A DNA stretch of 37,408 bases from the NCBI GenBank assembly GCA_031287095.1, contig JAITTG010000011.1, positions 1 through 37,408 of the forward strand, in the 5' to 3' direction. Within the stretch, counting starts at the first letter, position 1. Each line of letters begins with the position of its first letter. Positions 9,105-17,731 of this stretch are shown in pieces. This stretch comes from Candidatus Parendomicrobium reticulitermitis. GTDB lineage: Bacteria; Elusimicrobiota; Endomicrobiia; Endomicrobiales; Endomicrobiaceae. The position numbers were made by a program, and so were the translations under genes. The notes under the pieces are model-generated. The model did not search any database. It saw only the letters and a list, made by a program, of their open reading frames with translations, and was not told the origin of the DNA.

Positions 9105-10136
9105 TTAATACCCCAATTGTCCACAGGCTGCGGAAATATCCGCGCCTTTGGCTTGTCTGATATTTGCCGTGATTCTGTTTAATTTCAATATATTTTTAAA
9201 TTTCTCTATTGACAAAGAAGTTGAAGGCAAAAAAGGACTTTTGGCTACATAATTAAATGGAATTAAATTTACTTGAACTTTTGGATTTATTAAAAACCGT
9301 CTCTTTAAAAGCCTTGCGAGTTTGTGAGCGTCGGACGGGCTGTCGTTGAAATCTTTGATTAAAATATATTCTATAGTCAGACGGGAATTTGTTTTTTTGA
9401 AATAGTATTGAGCGGCGTCTATAATTTCGTCTATTGAAAAACCAAAATTGTTTGGGATTACTCTCTTCCTTTGTTTATCGTCGACTGAATGCAAAGATAC
9501 GGCAAGACGAATGCCCAAGTTTTCGTCGGCAAGTTTTTTGATTGCGGGAACTATTCCAACCGTTGAAAGAGTTATATGCCTTTTGCCTATATAAAACTCT
9601 TTTTTTGACAATAACGATTTTAAAGCGGAAAGAACATTATTATAGTTAAACGCAGGCTCGCCCATACCCATAAATAAAACGCCTGAAATTTTTTGTTTTG
9701 TATCGTTTTCTATTTGCAAAATCTGCTCTAAAATTTCCCCTCTGCTCAAATTTCTTGTAAAGCCAGATTTTCCAGTCGAACAAAAAAGACAGCCCGCCGG
9801 ACAGCCTATTTGAGATGAAATACAGACTGAGTTTGAATCTTTTGACGGCAAAAATACGGCGAAAAAACTTTTTTTATCCGCGGTTTTAAAAGTATATCGT
9901 ATAGTTGAGTCTATATTTGAGATTTCTTTTTTTACTATCGTAAGCGTTCTTAAAACAAAATTCTCGGAAAGTTTTATCCTTATATCTTTTGAAAGATTGG
10001 TGAAATCGTCAAAAGAGGCGGCTTTTTTTTCATAGACCCATTTAAAAACCTGTTCAAAAATATAATCTTTATGGATTATGTTTTTGGCGGCTGTTTTAAA
10101 TTGGCTTTGAGTTAAATCTAATAGTTCTTTTTTCAT
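9105..10136 (-). CDS. rlmN: dual-specificity 23S rRNA (A2503)/tRNA (A37) C2-methyltransferase RlmN
   Basis: This radical-SAM methyltransferase makes 2-methyladenosine in 23S rRNA and some tRNAs. The 343 residues are slightly shorter than the roughly 350-380 usual for the family. The [4Fe-4S]/SAM motif CPAGCLFC gives Cys112, Cys116 and Cys119. The two mechanistic cysteines are also present: Cys105 (seven residues before the cluster motif, as in E. coli Cys118/Cys125) and Cys338 in GADISAACGQLGY at the C-terminus (E. coli Cys355). The SAM-contact segment GVLFMGMGEPAFNY is intact. The N-terminal accessory domain occupies about residues 1-75. It sits between lptD and tolC with only 2 nt to tolC. 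All residues needed for activity are visible. Confidence 0.96.
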   Translation of the reverse strand: MKKELLDLTQSQFKTAAKNIIHKDYIFEQVFKWVYEKKAASFDDFTNLSKDIRIKLSENFVLRTLTIVKKEISNIDSTIRYTFKTADKKSFFAVFLPSKDSNSVCISSQIGCPAGCLFCSTGKSGFTRNLSRGEILEQILQIENDTKQKISGVLFMGMGEPAFNYNNVLSALKSLLSKKEFYIGKRHITLSTVGIVPAIKKLADENLGIRLAVSLHSVDDKQRKRVIPNNFGFSIDEIIDAAQYYFKKTNSRLTIEYILIKDFNDSPSDAHKLARLLKRRFLINPKVQVNLIPFNYVAKSPFLPSTSLSIEKFKNILKLNRITANIRQAKGADISAACGQLGY

Positions 10137-10194
10137 AATTTCTTTACCTTATCTTGCCGTTATTGCAGACCAATCTGAAATCTAGTCCGCTATC

Positions 10195-10223
10195 GGAGAT
10201 TGCGGGTCTTGCCCGCAATTGAC
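10195..10223. repeat. solo arm of the MITE-like palindromic repeat (family A)
   Basis: This carries the GGAGATTGCGGGT... arm of the element found complete at 27694, 28419 and 30534, with one extra T before the terminal GAC. It fills much of the 96-nt rlmN-lptD gap. The internal GCGGG/CCCGC pairing makes a small hairpin. Confidence 0.75.
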
Positions 10224-10232
10224 AGACTTTCA

Positions 10233-12260
10233 TTACCAAGGATAAAAGACATTTTCTCCATCGGAATAATTGTATTTTTCTATATTCTCTTTGGTAAAAG
10301 GCATATTGGTTTTTAAATCAAATTTGAGGAATATGTCGTAATCCGCATAATTTTCTCCCGTCACGCGCCAAGTAAAGCCGAGATTATAACAATGTATATC
10401 GCGGTAAAGCCTCAATTCCTGCGAAGTCATTTTTAATAGAGAGTCTTTTAGTTTTGTATTCATTCTCACAGTATAATCAAAACGCCATTTAGGATTTAGC
10501 CATAAACCGATAGTAAAATTATTATCCATCTCATTTGGACGGCTGTCTTGATAAAAAACGCCGGCATTAAAATAAGCGAGTTCTACCATTCCCAAAGTTA
10601 TATCCAATTGCAAACCTTTAAAATACGAGTTAGGAGCAAGATTTTGCGTATGTTTTAGATAAATTGTTGAATTATATGTGGGCGTATATATAAGTTCGCT
10701 GTTTAAAGGCGCCCAGCGCGCTATATCATTATTATCTCTGAGAGTTCTTAAATCATAGGTAGTATAATTTCTAATAGTCGTCCTGTCGCCGATATACATA
10801 TAATTGTTAAAAGATAAACTATGAGTCTGAATGCCGTAATCATTTCTGATTGAGTCAATGTCAAAAGAATTCTTTTTTCCCGCCGTCTTTACTGAATAAA
10901 CTATATTCCAATCCATCCATTGAGTCACTCTTAATCTTGAATTTATAGCGCCTATATAATTTGCAATTATGGTATTGTCGTCTTCGCCTTTATCGTTTAA
11001 ATCATATAGATTTGAAGCAATGCCAGCCGACGGTTTTAAAGTAAATTTGCGTCCGAACTTAAAATCTTTAGCGATAGTATAAGCAAAATCGCCCATATTT
11101 TTATAAAACTTTTCGCTATAAGAATCTCTATATCCTCTCTCATAATGCGCGTTAAAATTGCCCGTTATGCCTCCAAAAATTTTCTTTGGGTATAAAGTGT
11201 AAGATATTTTTGGAATACTTTCGCTTTGGGGAACATATTCCTGATTTTGATACTTTTGATATTGCTCAAGAATCAAATTTATATTTGAAGACTGCGCGTT
11301 TTTGGTTAAAGAAATATAAGAATGCGGTCTTACAGCGACCATATTGGAATTGCTCCTGTCAAACGATTTATTGAAATTTGGGTCGCTAAAAAATTCTCCT
11401 TGCGATTGCAAAAGCCAATTATTTGAAAATCTTGCGTATATATTAGATCTAAAAGCCCATCTTTGCCCTCCTGTTATTTTATCGTCAATAATATAACCGT
11501 ATAAAGCGCCGTTGGCTCTTTTTGCATCATAATTGATACGGCTTCCATAGCCCACGCCGTAAGCCCCGAGATAATCAACAAAAGCCCTTGCTATCAAAGC
11601 ATCTGAAAATCTATATGAGATTGTATTTTTTACAGACACGCCGCCTTCTTTGGTATAACCGGGCTCTATTTCATAATCAAACCCATATTGTTTGCCGCCG
11701 TCAAGAGATTTTGTAATTATTGGAAAATAAAAGATTGGAACTTTGCCTATATAAAAAACCGCATTATATAGAGTAATTCTCTTTTCAGTTCTAAGAGTCG
11801 CTCTGTTTGCTTTAAAATATGTGTGCGGCTCGTCTAAATCGCAATTTGAAATTCTTATTTTATTTATTTCATAATTTTCTTCGTCTAATCTATTGATTTG
11901 AGCGGAATGTGAAAAAAATTGGCTTGAATATATGCGGCTGTCGTTTAATTCTCCTTTTTCAGCGTCATAAAAATAGCGCATATTATCGGCAAGAAAAACG
12001 CCTTGCGCATCTTCAACTTTGACATTGCCCCGCGCAAACATCTCTTTATTGTCAAAAGAAAATTCCACAAAATCCGCATAAACGGTTCTGCCTTCCCATT
12101 TAAGAATTACATTTCCCTGCGCAACAATCATTCCATCAGCTTGATTATAATCAAGAGCGTCGGCATTTATATCTATATCGTAAGAAAAAACTGAAATAGA
12201 AAAGAATAAAAAAGAAAGGCAAGATATGAGGAAATATTTGATTTTGTATATTTTTTTCAT
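10233..12260 (-). CDS. lptD: LPS-assembly outer-membrane protein LptD (OstA/Imp)
   Basis: This 675-residue protein inserts LPS into the outer leaflet. It has a signal peptide (residues 1-26, hydrophobic stretch YFLISCLSFLFFSISVF) and an N-terminal OstA/LptA-like beta-jellyroll (about 28-130, beginning INADALDYNQADGMIVAQGN). A long C-terminal beta-barrel (about 190-650) follows, with repeated alternating aromatic strands such as YTVRMNTKL and YNLGFTWRVTG. It is shorter than E. coli LptD (784 aa) but in the range seen in other phyla. The start codon overlaps the ROK kinase stop by 4 nt (ATGA), which indicates coupling. The protein ends FYPW, an aromatic end typical of outer-membrane proteins. 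LptE was not seen. The gene is direct evidence for an LPS-containing outer membrane. Confidence 0.92.
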   Translation of the reverse strand: MKKIYKIKYFLISCLSFLFFSISVFSYDIDINADALDYNQADGMIVAQGNVILKWEGRTVYADFVEFSFDNKEMFARGNVKVEDAQGVFLADNMRYFYDAEKGELNDSRIYSSQFFSHSAQINRLDEENYEINKIRISNCDLDEPHTYFKANRATLRTEKRITLYNAVFYIGKVPIFYFPIITKSLDGGKQYGFDYEIEPGYTKEGGVSVKNTISYRFSDALIARAFVDYLGAYGVGYGSRINYDAKRANGALYGYIIDDKITGGQRWAFRSNIYARFSNNWLLQSQGEFFSDPNFNKSFDRSNSNMVAVRPHSYISLTKNAQSSNINLILEQYQKYQNQEYVPQSESIPKISYTLYPKKIFGGITGNFNAHYERGYRDSYSEKFYKNMGDFAYTIAKDFKFGRKFTLKPSAGIASNLYDLNDKGEDDNTIIANYIGAINSRLRVTQWMDWNIVYSVKTAGKKNSFDIDSIRNDYGIQTHSLSFNNYMYIGDRTTIRNYTTYDLRTLRDNNDIARWAPLNSELIYTPTYNSTIYLKHTQNLAPNSYFKGLQLDITLGMVELAYFNAGVFYQDSRPNEMDNNFTIGLWLNPKWRFDYTVRMNTKLKDSLLKMTSQELRLYRDIHCYNLGFTWRVTGENYADYDIFLKFDLKTNMPFTKENIEKYNYSDGENVFYPW

Positions 12261-13198
12261 TTCTGCACGGCAAACATCGCCGCTCCCACAACTCCAAGTT
12301 TATCGGAATATTTTGAAAAAATAATTTTGCATATTTTTTGAGGGGCTTTAAAAGATCTGTTTTTTATTGCCGTTTTCATAGACGGGGTTAAAAATTTAGA
12401 TGCAAGGCTTAAACCCCCGCACAAAACTATTGTGTCGGGATTTACGATATTTATAACCGAAGCGAGCAAAATTCCGAGTTTATCTCCGGCATATTTCCAA
12501 ATTTGCAAAGCGGTTTCATCTTTTCTAAGAGCCGCGTCAAATAGAATTTTGGGAGTGATTTTAGAATAGTCGCCGTCCGTTAAGTCATATAACATTTTTG
12601 ACTTGCGATTTTTAAGAAAATCAGCCGCAAATTTCATGATATTTTTTGCTCCTAAATAAGACTCTGCGCAGCCGATATTGCCGCAGTTGCAGGCAAGACC
12701 ATCGTATTTTATGGTGATATGTCCAATCTCTCCCGCGCTAAAACTTGAGCCTCTATATAATTTCTTATCCAAAATCAACCCGCCGCCTATGCCTGTGCCG
12801 AGCGTAACGCATACAAGATTTTTCGCTTTTGTTTTAGTATCAAGATAAAATGCGCCAAGCGAAGCGGCATTGGCATCATTATCAACAAAAACCGTCCTCT
12901 TTGAATATGTTTGCAAAAGAGTTTTGATAGGCGTCTTTTTCCATTTCGGCAAATTATAGGCGTATCTTAAAATCCCCTTTTTAGAGTCAACATCGCCGGC
13001 AGTTCCAAATCCTATATATTTGACTTTGGAATAGTTCTTTAATTTCTGAGCCTCATCGTTTATTCTTTTTATTATATCTTGCGGCTCCTTTGTAATGTCG
13101 GTTGGAAAAGAGACCGCGTCGATAATATGCCCTTTTATATCAACAACGGCTATTTTTATGCCGAGACCGCCCATGTCTATACCGAGAAAAAATTCCAT
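12257..13198 (-). CDS. ROK-family sugar kinase (glucokinase-like)
   Basis: This 313-residue ATP-dependent hexose kinase belongs to the ROK family. The N-terminal phosphate-binding motif is FLGIDMGGLGIKIAVVD (4-20). The catalytic aspartate is D108 in VDNDAN, and VTLGTGIGGG lies at 131-140. The ROK zinc site consists of H160 (GEIGH) with C170, C172 and C177 in CNCGNIGC. The C-terminal adenosine motif is VVGAAMF. There is no N-terminal helix-turn-helix, so it is an enzyme rather than a NagC/XylR-type repressor. Glucose is the likeliest substrate, but N-acetylmannosamine or another hexose cannot be excluded from sequence alone. Its stop overlaps the lptD start by 4 nt. The 412-nt repeat array lies upstream, so its promoter is probably within or next to that array. 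Confidence 0.9.
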   Translation of the reverse strand: MEFFLGIDMGGLGIKIAVVDIKGHIIDAVSFPTDITKEPQDIIKRINDEAQKLKNYSKVKYIGFGTAGDVDSKKGILRYAYNLPKWKKTPIKTLLQTYSKRTVFVDNDANAASLGAFYLDTKTKAKNLVCVTLGTGIGGGLILDKKLYRGSSFSAGEIGHITIKYDGLACNCGNIGCAESYLGAKNIMKFAADFLKNRKSKMLYDLTDGDYSKITPKILFDAALRKDETALQIWKYAGDKLGILLASVINIVNPDTIVLCGGLSLASKFLTPSMKTAIKNRSFKAPQKICKIIFSKYSDKLGVVGAAMFAVQK

Positions 13199-13233
13199 AT
13201 TTAAAACCTCTTATTATTTTAATTGACTGTATT

Positions 13234-13419
13234 AAACCCCTTCGGGGTTTGATTATGGCGATTGACTCTATCATCCCCGCATAGCCCTATGGGCAATACG
13301 GGGTTATTAACGACATCAAACCCCTTCGGGGTTCTCAATGAATCACGGCGACTTCTACACCCGCATTGCCTTGCGGGCAATACGGGGTTATTAACAGCAT
13401 CAAACATCTTCAGGGTTTT
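13234..13419. repeat. composite palindromic repeat array (family E)
   Basis: A lone hairpin AAACCCCTTCGGGGTTT (13234-13250) is followed by two composite units, 13275-13333 and 13360-13419. Each unit has a hairpin of the form CCCGCAT...ATACGGG, the linker TTATTAAC(G/A)(A/G)CATCAAA, and a second hairpin or its degraded form (AACCCCTTCGGGGTT; in unit 2 CATCTTCAGGG). The same composite with different stem bases lies at 30391-30460, which shows that the structure is kept while the stem sequence varies. Confidence 0.8.
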
Positions 13420-13541
13420 AATTGACTAAACGACATTTTATGGATTCTGCGGCTTCGCGCACAAATTGTTGATTATCATCAATAATCGCTGTAAAGAATT
13501 TTACTTACAACATTCTCTCGCGCGCGCTTAACTTATACTTT

Positions 13542-13560
13542 ACCCGCTTTTCAAGTGGGT
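13542..13560 (-). terminator. hairpin downstream of folC
   Basis: ACCCGCTT (13542-13549) pairs with AAGTGGGT (13553-13560) around a 3-nt loop, with one mismatch position that is a wobble in one strand. It lies about 50 nt past the folC stop at the end of the his-folC operon. There is no clean U-tract, so its role as terminator is uncertain. Confidence 0.4.
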
Positions 13561-13610
13561 TGATGACAATCGTTTTTTACTCGCGATGATAAGCAGTTTT
13601 TGGCGCGCAA

Positions 13611-14873
13611 TTATACCGCGTCTAATTCCAATATCTCGCCTGCCAAATATAGAGAACCTATTGCGATTACTCTGTCCGTATTTTTAACATTATTTAAAGC
13701 GTCTTTTACAGACGCCGCTTCTAAAACTGAGGATTGAGGCAAAAACTTTAACAATTCTTTTCTTAAAATTTTAGGGGCGCATGCTCTTTTGCTTTTTAAT
13801 TGAGGACAGACAACTTTTGACATAATCGGAGCAAGTAATGAAATTGCGTTTTTGTAGTCTTTATCTTTCATCATTGCAAATATGAAAAGAGCGTTATTAG
13901 AATTATATTTTCTATCTTTCCATTGATTGATAAAGGCTTTTACAGCCTCTTCATTGTGCGCTCCATCTATAATGATTTTTAACTTTTTATTTTTAATTCT
14001 CAAAATTCTTTCATCAAATCTTGCGGGAATTTTAGTATCAAACAACGCTTTCTTAATCTTATTTTCATTTATGATAAAACCTTTGCCCCGTAAGAGATTT
14101 ATTGCGCAAATAGCAAGACAAGCATTTTGTATTTGATGAGCGCCCGACATTTGCAATTTAATATTTTTTATAAAAACGCCGTCGGCGCTTTGATAATTGA
14201 ACTTTTGAAAATCTGCCGCGATAAAGCGCCCCGACGCTTTAAAATCTTTATTATAAATATACGGTTTGGCTTTTTTATAAATTTCGTTTAAAGCGTCTTT
14301 GGAAAGGGCGCCTACAATAGTCTGCGCTCCTTTCTTTATAATCCCAGATTTTTCAAAAGATATTTTTTTGATTGTCTTGCCAAGGAGCGCGGTGTGGTCA
14401 AGAGAAATAGTCGTGATTATGCAAATCAAGGGTTTTGCTATTATATTGGTAGCGTCAAATCTGCCGCCCAAACCTGCTTCTAATACTACAATATCGGCTT
14501 TTTGTTTCTCAAAAAAAATAAAAGTAAGACCTGTTATATATTCAAAAAATGAAAGTTTGTATTTTTTTGCAAAGTGAAAATATTTTTTAAACAAAATAGC
14601 GAAACTTTTTTTACCGATATTTTGTCCATTGACTTTAATCCGTTCGGTAATATCAATTAAATGCGGGGAGGAGTAAAGCGCGGTTTTGTATCCGTTTTGT
14701 TGAAGCATATTTGCAAGATAGGAAGCGGTAGAGCCTTTGCCGTTTGTCCCCGCTATATGAATATATTGCAGTTTGTTTTGAGGGTTGCCGAGCGCTTTAA
14801 GAAATTTTCTTATCCGAGACAAACCCGGTTTCATATTCTCATATTCTGTTAAACTGCCGGGATAATTCATCAT
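13611..14873 (-). CDS. folC: bifunctional folylpolyglutamate synthase/dihydrofolate synthase
   Basis: This 420-residue Mur-ligase-like ATP enzyme adds glutamate to dihydropteroate and folates. The P-loop is AGTNGKGSTASYLA (from residue 41), directly preceded by IHI as in FolC. The LSFFEYITGLTFIFF region and VLEAGLGGRFDATN (folate/metal-binding loop) are typical, and the C-terminal domain carries IIIDGAHNEEA and a late IGSLYLAGEIL. Both the Mg/ATP and glutamate-domain motifs are intact. The start overlaps the accD stop by 4 nt, and folC is the last gene of the his-accD operon. The accD-folC pairing is common in bacteria. Confidence 0.95.
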   Translation of the reverse strand: MMNYPGSLTEYENMKPGLSRIRKFLKALGNPQNKLQYIHIAGTNGKGSTASYLANMLQQNGYKTALYSSPHLIDITERIKVNGQNIGKKSFAILFKKYFHFAKKYKLSFFEYITGLTFIFFEKQKADIVVLEAGLGGRFDATNIIAKPLICIITTISLDHTALLGKTIKKISFEKSGIIKKGAQTIVGALSKDALNEIYKKAKPYIYNKDFKASGRFIAADFQKFNYQSADGVFIKNIKLQMSGAHQIQNACLAICAINLLRGKGFIINENKIKKALFDTKIPARFDERILRIKNKKLKIIIDGAHNEEAVKAFINQWKDRKYNSNNALFIFAMMKDKDYKNAISLLAPIMSKVVCPQLKSKRACAPKILRKELLKFLPQSSVLEAASVKDALNNVKNTDRVIAIGSLYLAGEILELDAV

Positions 14874-15679
14874 TTGTCAAAAAATTTCAAAAGTTTTATC
14901 ACTGTATTCTTTAGATTTTTTCTATCGGATATTATATCAACAGCGCCGTGTTTTTCAAGGAATTTAGAGCCTTGAAAATCTGTCGGGAGCTGTTGTCTTA
15001 TGGTTTGCTCTATTACCCTTGGTCCTGCAAAACCTACCAAAGCGTCGGCTTCCGAGATATTTATATCGCCAAGCATTGCAAAACTTGCCGCCACTCCGCC
15101 CGTCGTCGGGTCGGTGAGAATTGATATATATCCATTTCCGCTGTCTGCAAGTTTAGCCAAAGCCGCGCTCGTTTTAGCCATTTGCATAAGAGAAATAATC
15201 CCTTCTTGCATTCTCGCTCCGCCTGATGAGCAGACGATAATTAAAGAGCGATTCTTCTTTATAGCGGCTTCCACCGCTCTTGTAATTTTTTCGCCTACGA
15301 CAGAACCCATACTGCCGCCCATAAAACTAAAATCCATAGCCGCTATAATTACGGGATAGCCGCCTATTTTAGCCTCTCCGCTGACTACTCCGTCATGGAC
15401 GCTAATCGCTATTTTCTCATCATAACCCGGAAAATCTAAAAAATTAGAAGATTTTAGTTTTGAGTCATACTCTTTAAATGATTTCTTGTCCACAAGAAAT
15501 TCTATCCGTTGATTAGGTTTTAATCTCTCATAATGCCCGCATTTTGGACATACGCAAAAATTCTCATCATATTCTTTTTTTAAAAGGATATGCTCGCATT
15601 TTGAACATTTAACCCAAAGACCTTCAGGCAATTCCTTTTTTTTTGATTCGTCTATAATTTCTTTCTTTTTATCATTCAT
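14870..15679 (-). CDS. accD: acetyl-CoA carboxylase, carboxyltransferase subunit beta
   Basis: This 269-residue zinc-ribbon/crotonase-fold subunit pairs with AccA to transfer CO2 from carboxybiotin to acetyl-CoA, the first step of fatty-acid synthesis. The four zinc cysteines are C25, C28, C44 and C47 (WVKCSKC, VCPKC). The carboxyltransferase core has GEAKIGGYPVIIAAMDFSFMGG, SSGGARMQEG and ILTDPTTGGVAASFAMLGD, the oxyanion-hole segments. Length is normal to slightly short. It is preceded by a ribosome-binding site (AAGGAG, 7 nt before ATG) and overlaps folC by 4 nt. AccA is not in the window. Confidence 0.97.
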   Translation of the reverse strand: MNDKKKEIIDESKKKELPEGLWVKCSKCEHILLKKEYDENFCVCPKCGHYERLKPNQRIEFLVDKKSFKEYDSKLKSSNFLDFPGYDEKIAISVHDGVVSGEAKIGGYPVIIAAMDFSFMGGSMGSVVGEKITRAVEAAIKKNRSLIIVCSSGGARMQEGIISLMQMAKTSAALAKLADSGNGYISILTDPTTGGVAASFAMLGDINISEADALVGFAGPRVIEQTIRQQLPTDFQGSKFLEKHGAVDIISDRKNLKNTVIKLLKFFDK

Positions 15680-15697
15680 TTTAATCTCCTTGCCGCT

Positions 15698-16654
15698 CTA
15701 TGATATCCCTTCGGCAAGCAAATCTCCTTGCTCTAATATGCCGACAGGTTTATTGTTTTTATCTACTACTGGGATATTGTCTATTTTATGTTTTTTTAGG
15801 ATTAACGCAGCCTCTACAGCCATCATATCTGAGCTGACTGTCCTTGGCGATTTTGTCATCACTTGTAAAATGCTTTTTGTTAAAAACAAATCGTCGCTTT
15901 GCAAACGGCGTCTTAAATCGCCGTCTGTAAAAAAGCCCGTCAATCTGCCGTATTGATTTACTACGCTTGTTGCGCCTACTCCCGTTTGCGTCATAACAAA
16001 AAGAGCCTCTTTAACAAGAGCGCTCTCTTTTACTATCGGATTGTTTTTACCTTTTCTCATAATATCTGCGACATGCATAGTGAGGGTTTTGCCTATTGCC
16101 CCCAAAGGATGTAAAACTGCCAAATTTTCTTTTTTAAAGCCTTTCATTTTTGAAACTACAAGAGCCAAAGCATCGCCCATAGCAAGCATTGCCGTTGTGG
16201 AAGCGGTTGGCGCAAGATTATAAGGACAAGCCTCTTTTACCACGGCGCAATTTATAATGCTGAAAACCCCGCTCCATACCGAGGACTGAACGCGCCCTGT
16301 CATCACAATCACTGGGATTTTCATTCTATGCAAAATAGGCAAAACTTTTTTAATTTCCTCAGTCTCGCCTGAATATGAAAGCATTATCACAATATCGCCT
16401 TTCATTAGCATACCCAAATCGCCGTGCAAACTTTCAGACGGGTGCAAAAACATAGATGGAATCCCTATTGAAGACATCGTTGCCGAAATTTTTCTGCCGA
16501 CCAAACCAGACTTTCCAAGCCCCATCACTATAACGCGCCCTTTACAATTTTTAAGCAAAAGAGCCGCTTTATCAAAATTTTTATCAATATGTTTTATTTG
16601 ATTTTTAACTGCATTTGCCTCAATGTTTAAAATATCTTTTGCAAGTATATTCAT
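15698..16654 (-). CDS. kdsD: arabinose-5-phosphate isomerase (KdsD/KpsF/GutQ family)
   Basis: This 318-residue enzyme converts ribulose-5-phosphate to arabinose-5-phosphate, the first step of Kdo synthesis for LPS. The N-terminal SIS domain (about 20-180) has GLGKSGLVGRKISATMSS (45-62), HPSESLHGDLGML (71-83) and SYSGETEE (93-100). Two CBS domains fill about 200-318 (DIMRKGKNNPIV... and QVMTKSPRTVSS...). This is the full-length SIS-CBS-CBS layout of KdsD. It lies in the histidine operon between the TrpF-like gene and accD with gaps of 11 and 18 nt. Together with lptD it supports complete LPS with Kdo. Confidence 0.94.
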   Translation of the reverse strand: MNILAKDILNIEANAVKNQIKHIDKNFDKAALLLKNCKGRVIVMGLGKSGLVGRKISATMSSIGIPSMFLHPSESLHGDLGMLMKGDIVIMLSYSGETEEIKKVLPILHRMKIPVIVMTGRVQSSVWSGVFSIINCAVVKEACPYNLAPTASTTAMLAMGDALALVVSKMKGFKKENLAVLHPLGAIGKTLTMHVADIMRKGKNNPIVKESALVKEALFVMTQTGVGATSVVNQYGRLTGFFTDGDLRRRLQSDDLFLTKSILQVMTKSPRTVSSDMMAVEAALILKKHKIDNIPVVDKNNKPVGILEQGDLLAEGIS

Positions 16655-16665
16655 GATATTTCCTT

Positions 16666-17313
16666 TTATCTTGTTCTCAAACCGTGGGCGGACTTAACTG
16701 CGCGGCTCACTTTGTCATAATCCTTTCTTTTAGGCAATCTCTCCACAACAGCGTCCGTATCAATGCCGAAAGGACAAGCCTTTTCCATAATTTCTCCAAA
16801 ATCCTCTATGGCGGCATTGCCCGACATAAAAAACGGCACCCCTATATTTGCCGCTTTTGTAAGAATTTCAAAATCATATTTAATTGTTTCGCCGTCCATA
16901 TAAGAAATATCAAAAAGAAAATAATCTATACCGACGGCATATTCTTGTAGTTTTTGTAAAAGTTCGTCTTGGCTTATATCGTTTTTTTTGAGATTGAAAA
17001 ATTTGAAAACTTTAACGCCGAGTTCTAAACGGATTTCTTGGCAAAATGCAGGAGTTTCATCTCCATTAAACTGAATATGTTTGAGATTGCATTTCTTTGT
17101 CAGTCTAACAATATCTTTTTTCTCATTATTTGCAAAAACCGCTACCGGCGAAACAAAAGGCGGAAGTTTCAAAATAATTTCGCCGCCGAGCTTGTCTGAT
17201 ATTTTTTTGGGCGATTCTTTTATGAAGTGAAAACCCAAAAAATCCGCTCCTAAATTGACCGCGTCAAGAGCGTCGTTATAATTTGTAATACCGCATATTT
17301 TTATTTTAGCCAT
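16666..17313 (-). CDS. trpF: phosphoribosylanthranilate isomerase-like (TrpF) barrel, divergent active-site loops
   Basis: This is a 215-residue (beta/alpha)8-barrel of the TrpF family. The N-terminal KICGIT keeps the catalytic Cys7. SPKKIS (34-39), VAVFANNEK (57-65) and QFNGDE (81-86) match the usual SPR-, GVF-N- and QLHGDE blocks, and D135 occupies the general-acid position. The later phosphate-binding loops are unusual. The normal GGTG-F(D)W segment is replaced by ISYMDGETIKYDF (136-148), and the normal AGGL...VDVSSGVE is replaced by MSGNAAIEDF...IDTDAVVE. No other trp gene is nearby; the gene sits between hisI and kdsD with 9- and 11-nt gaps. It could be a divergent TrpF or a barrel with altered specificity. 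The gene symbol is therefore provisional. Confidence 0.8.
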   Translation of the reverse strand: MAKIKICGITNYNDALDAVNLGADFLGFHFIKESPKKISDKLGGEIILKLPPFVSPVAVFANNEKKDIVRLTKKCNLKHIQFNGDETPAFCQEIRLELGVKVFKFFNLKKNDISQDELLQKLQEYAVGIDYFLFDISYMDGETIKYDFEILTKAANIGVPFFMSGNAAIEDFGEIMEKACPFGIDTDAVVERLPKRKDYDKVSRAVKSAHGLRTR

Positions 17314-17322
17314 TTTAAACTC

Positions 17323-17727
17323 CTACTTTTTAGCCTTTGAGCCATAGACTTTTTTGGGGTCAAAAAGCGGTTTGCCTATCACTTTAGTATTGCCCGTAAA
17401 ACTCACTTTTGTAAAAAAACAACTCCTATGCCCCGTATGACAGGCGCTGCCGCCGATTTGATTTACTTTTATTAGAATGCAGTCCGCATCGCAATCATAA
17501 TATAATTCTTTCACTTTTTGTATATTTCCAGAACTTTCGCCTTTAACCCAAAATTCCTGTCTTGAACGGCTCCAAAAAGTCGCTTTCTTGGTTTTGAGAG
17601 TTCTTTTGACCGATTCTTTATTCATATAAGCGACCATCAAAACTGTATTGTCCTTATAATCTTGAACCACAGCGGGTATTAACCCTTTATCGTCAAATTT
17701 CATCGCCGTTAAAATTGTTTCATACAT
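17323..17727 (-). CDS. hisI: phosphoribosyl-AMP cyclohydrolase HisI
   Basis: This 134-residue zinc/Mg enzyme catalyses step 3 of histidine synthesis, opening the adenine ring of PR-AMP. The metal sites are visible: DCDAD at 78-82 (D78, D80, D82 and C79), with C96 and C103 in SACHTGHRSCFF. The WSRSRQEFWVKGESSGN substrate segment is intact. It is the stand-alone cyclohydrolase without the HisE pyrophosphohydrolase domain, so hisE must be elsewhere. Gaps are 4 nt from hisF and 9 nt to trpF. Confidence 0.96.
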   Translation of the reverse strand: MYETILTAMKFDDKGLIPAVVQDYKDNTVLMVAYMNKESVKRTLKTKKATFWSRSRQEFWVKGESSGNIQKVKELYYDCDADCILIKVNQIGGSACHTGHRSCFFTKVSFTGNTKVIGKPLFDPKKVYGSKAKK

Positions 17728-17731
17728 AATT

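Larger units (their letters stand above)
13199..13610. other. 412-nt gene-free stretch between folC and the ROK kinase
   Basis: No convincing gene is present; a short open frame across the repeats is a by-product of their periodicity. The left half is the family E composite repeat array. The right half contains GC-rich purine/pyrimidine runs (TCGCGCGCGC near 13519) and a hairpin near 13550. A promoter for the ROK-lptD operon should lie here, but I could not identify convincing boxes. Confidence 0.6.

Noticed and set aside
13219-13407. 62-codon minus-strand frame near the ROK kinase
   Set aside because: It translates the family E repeat units; the repeating peptide only reflects the repeat period.
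13234-13419. Possible CRISPR array
   Set aside because: The units are hairpin composites with the same sequence between them; there are no unique spacers of regular length and no cas genes.
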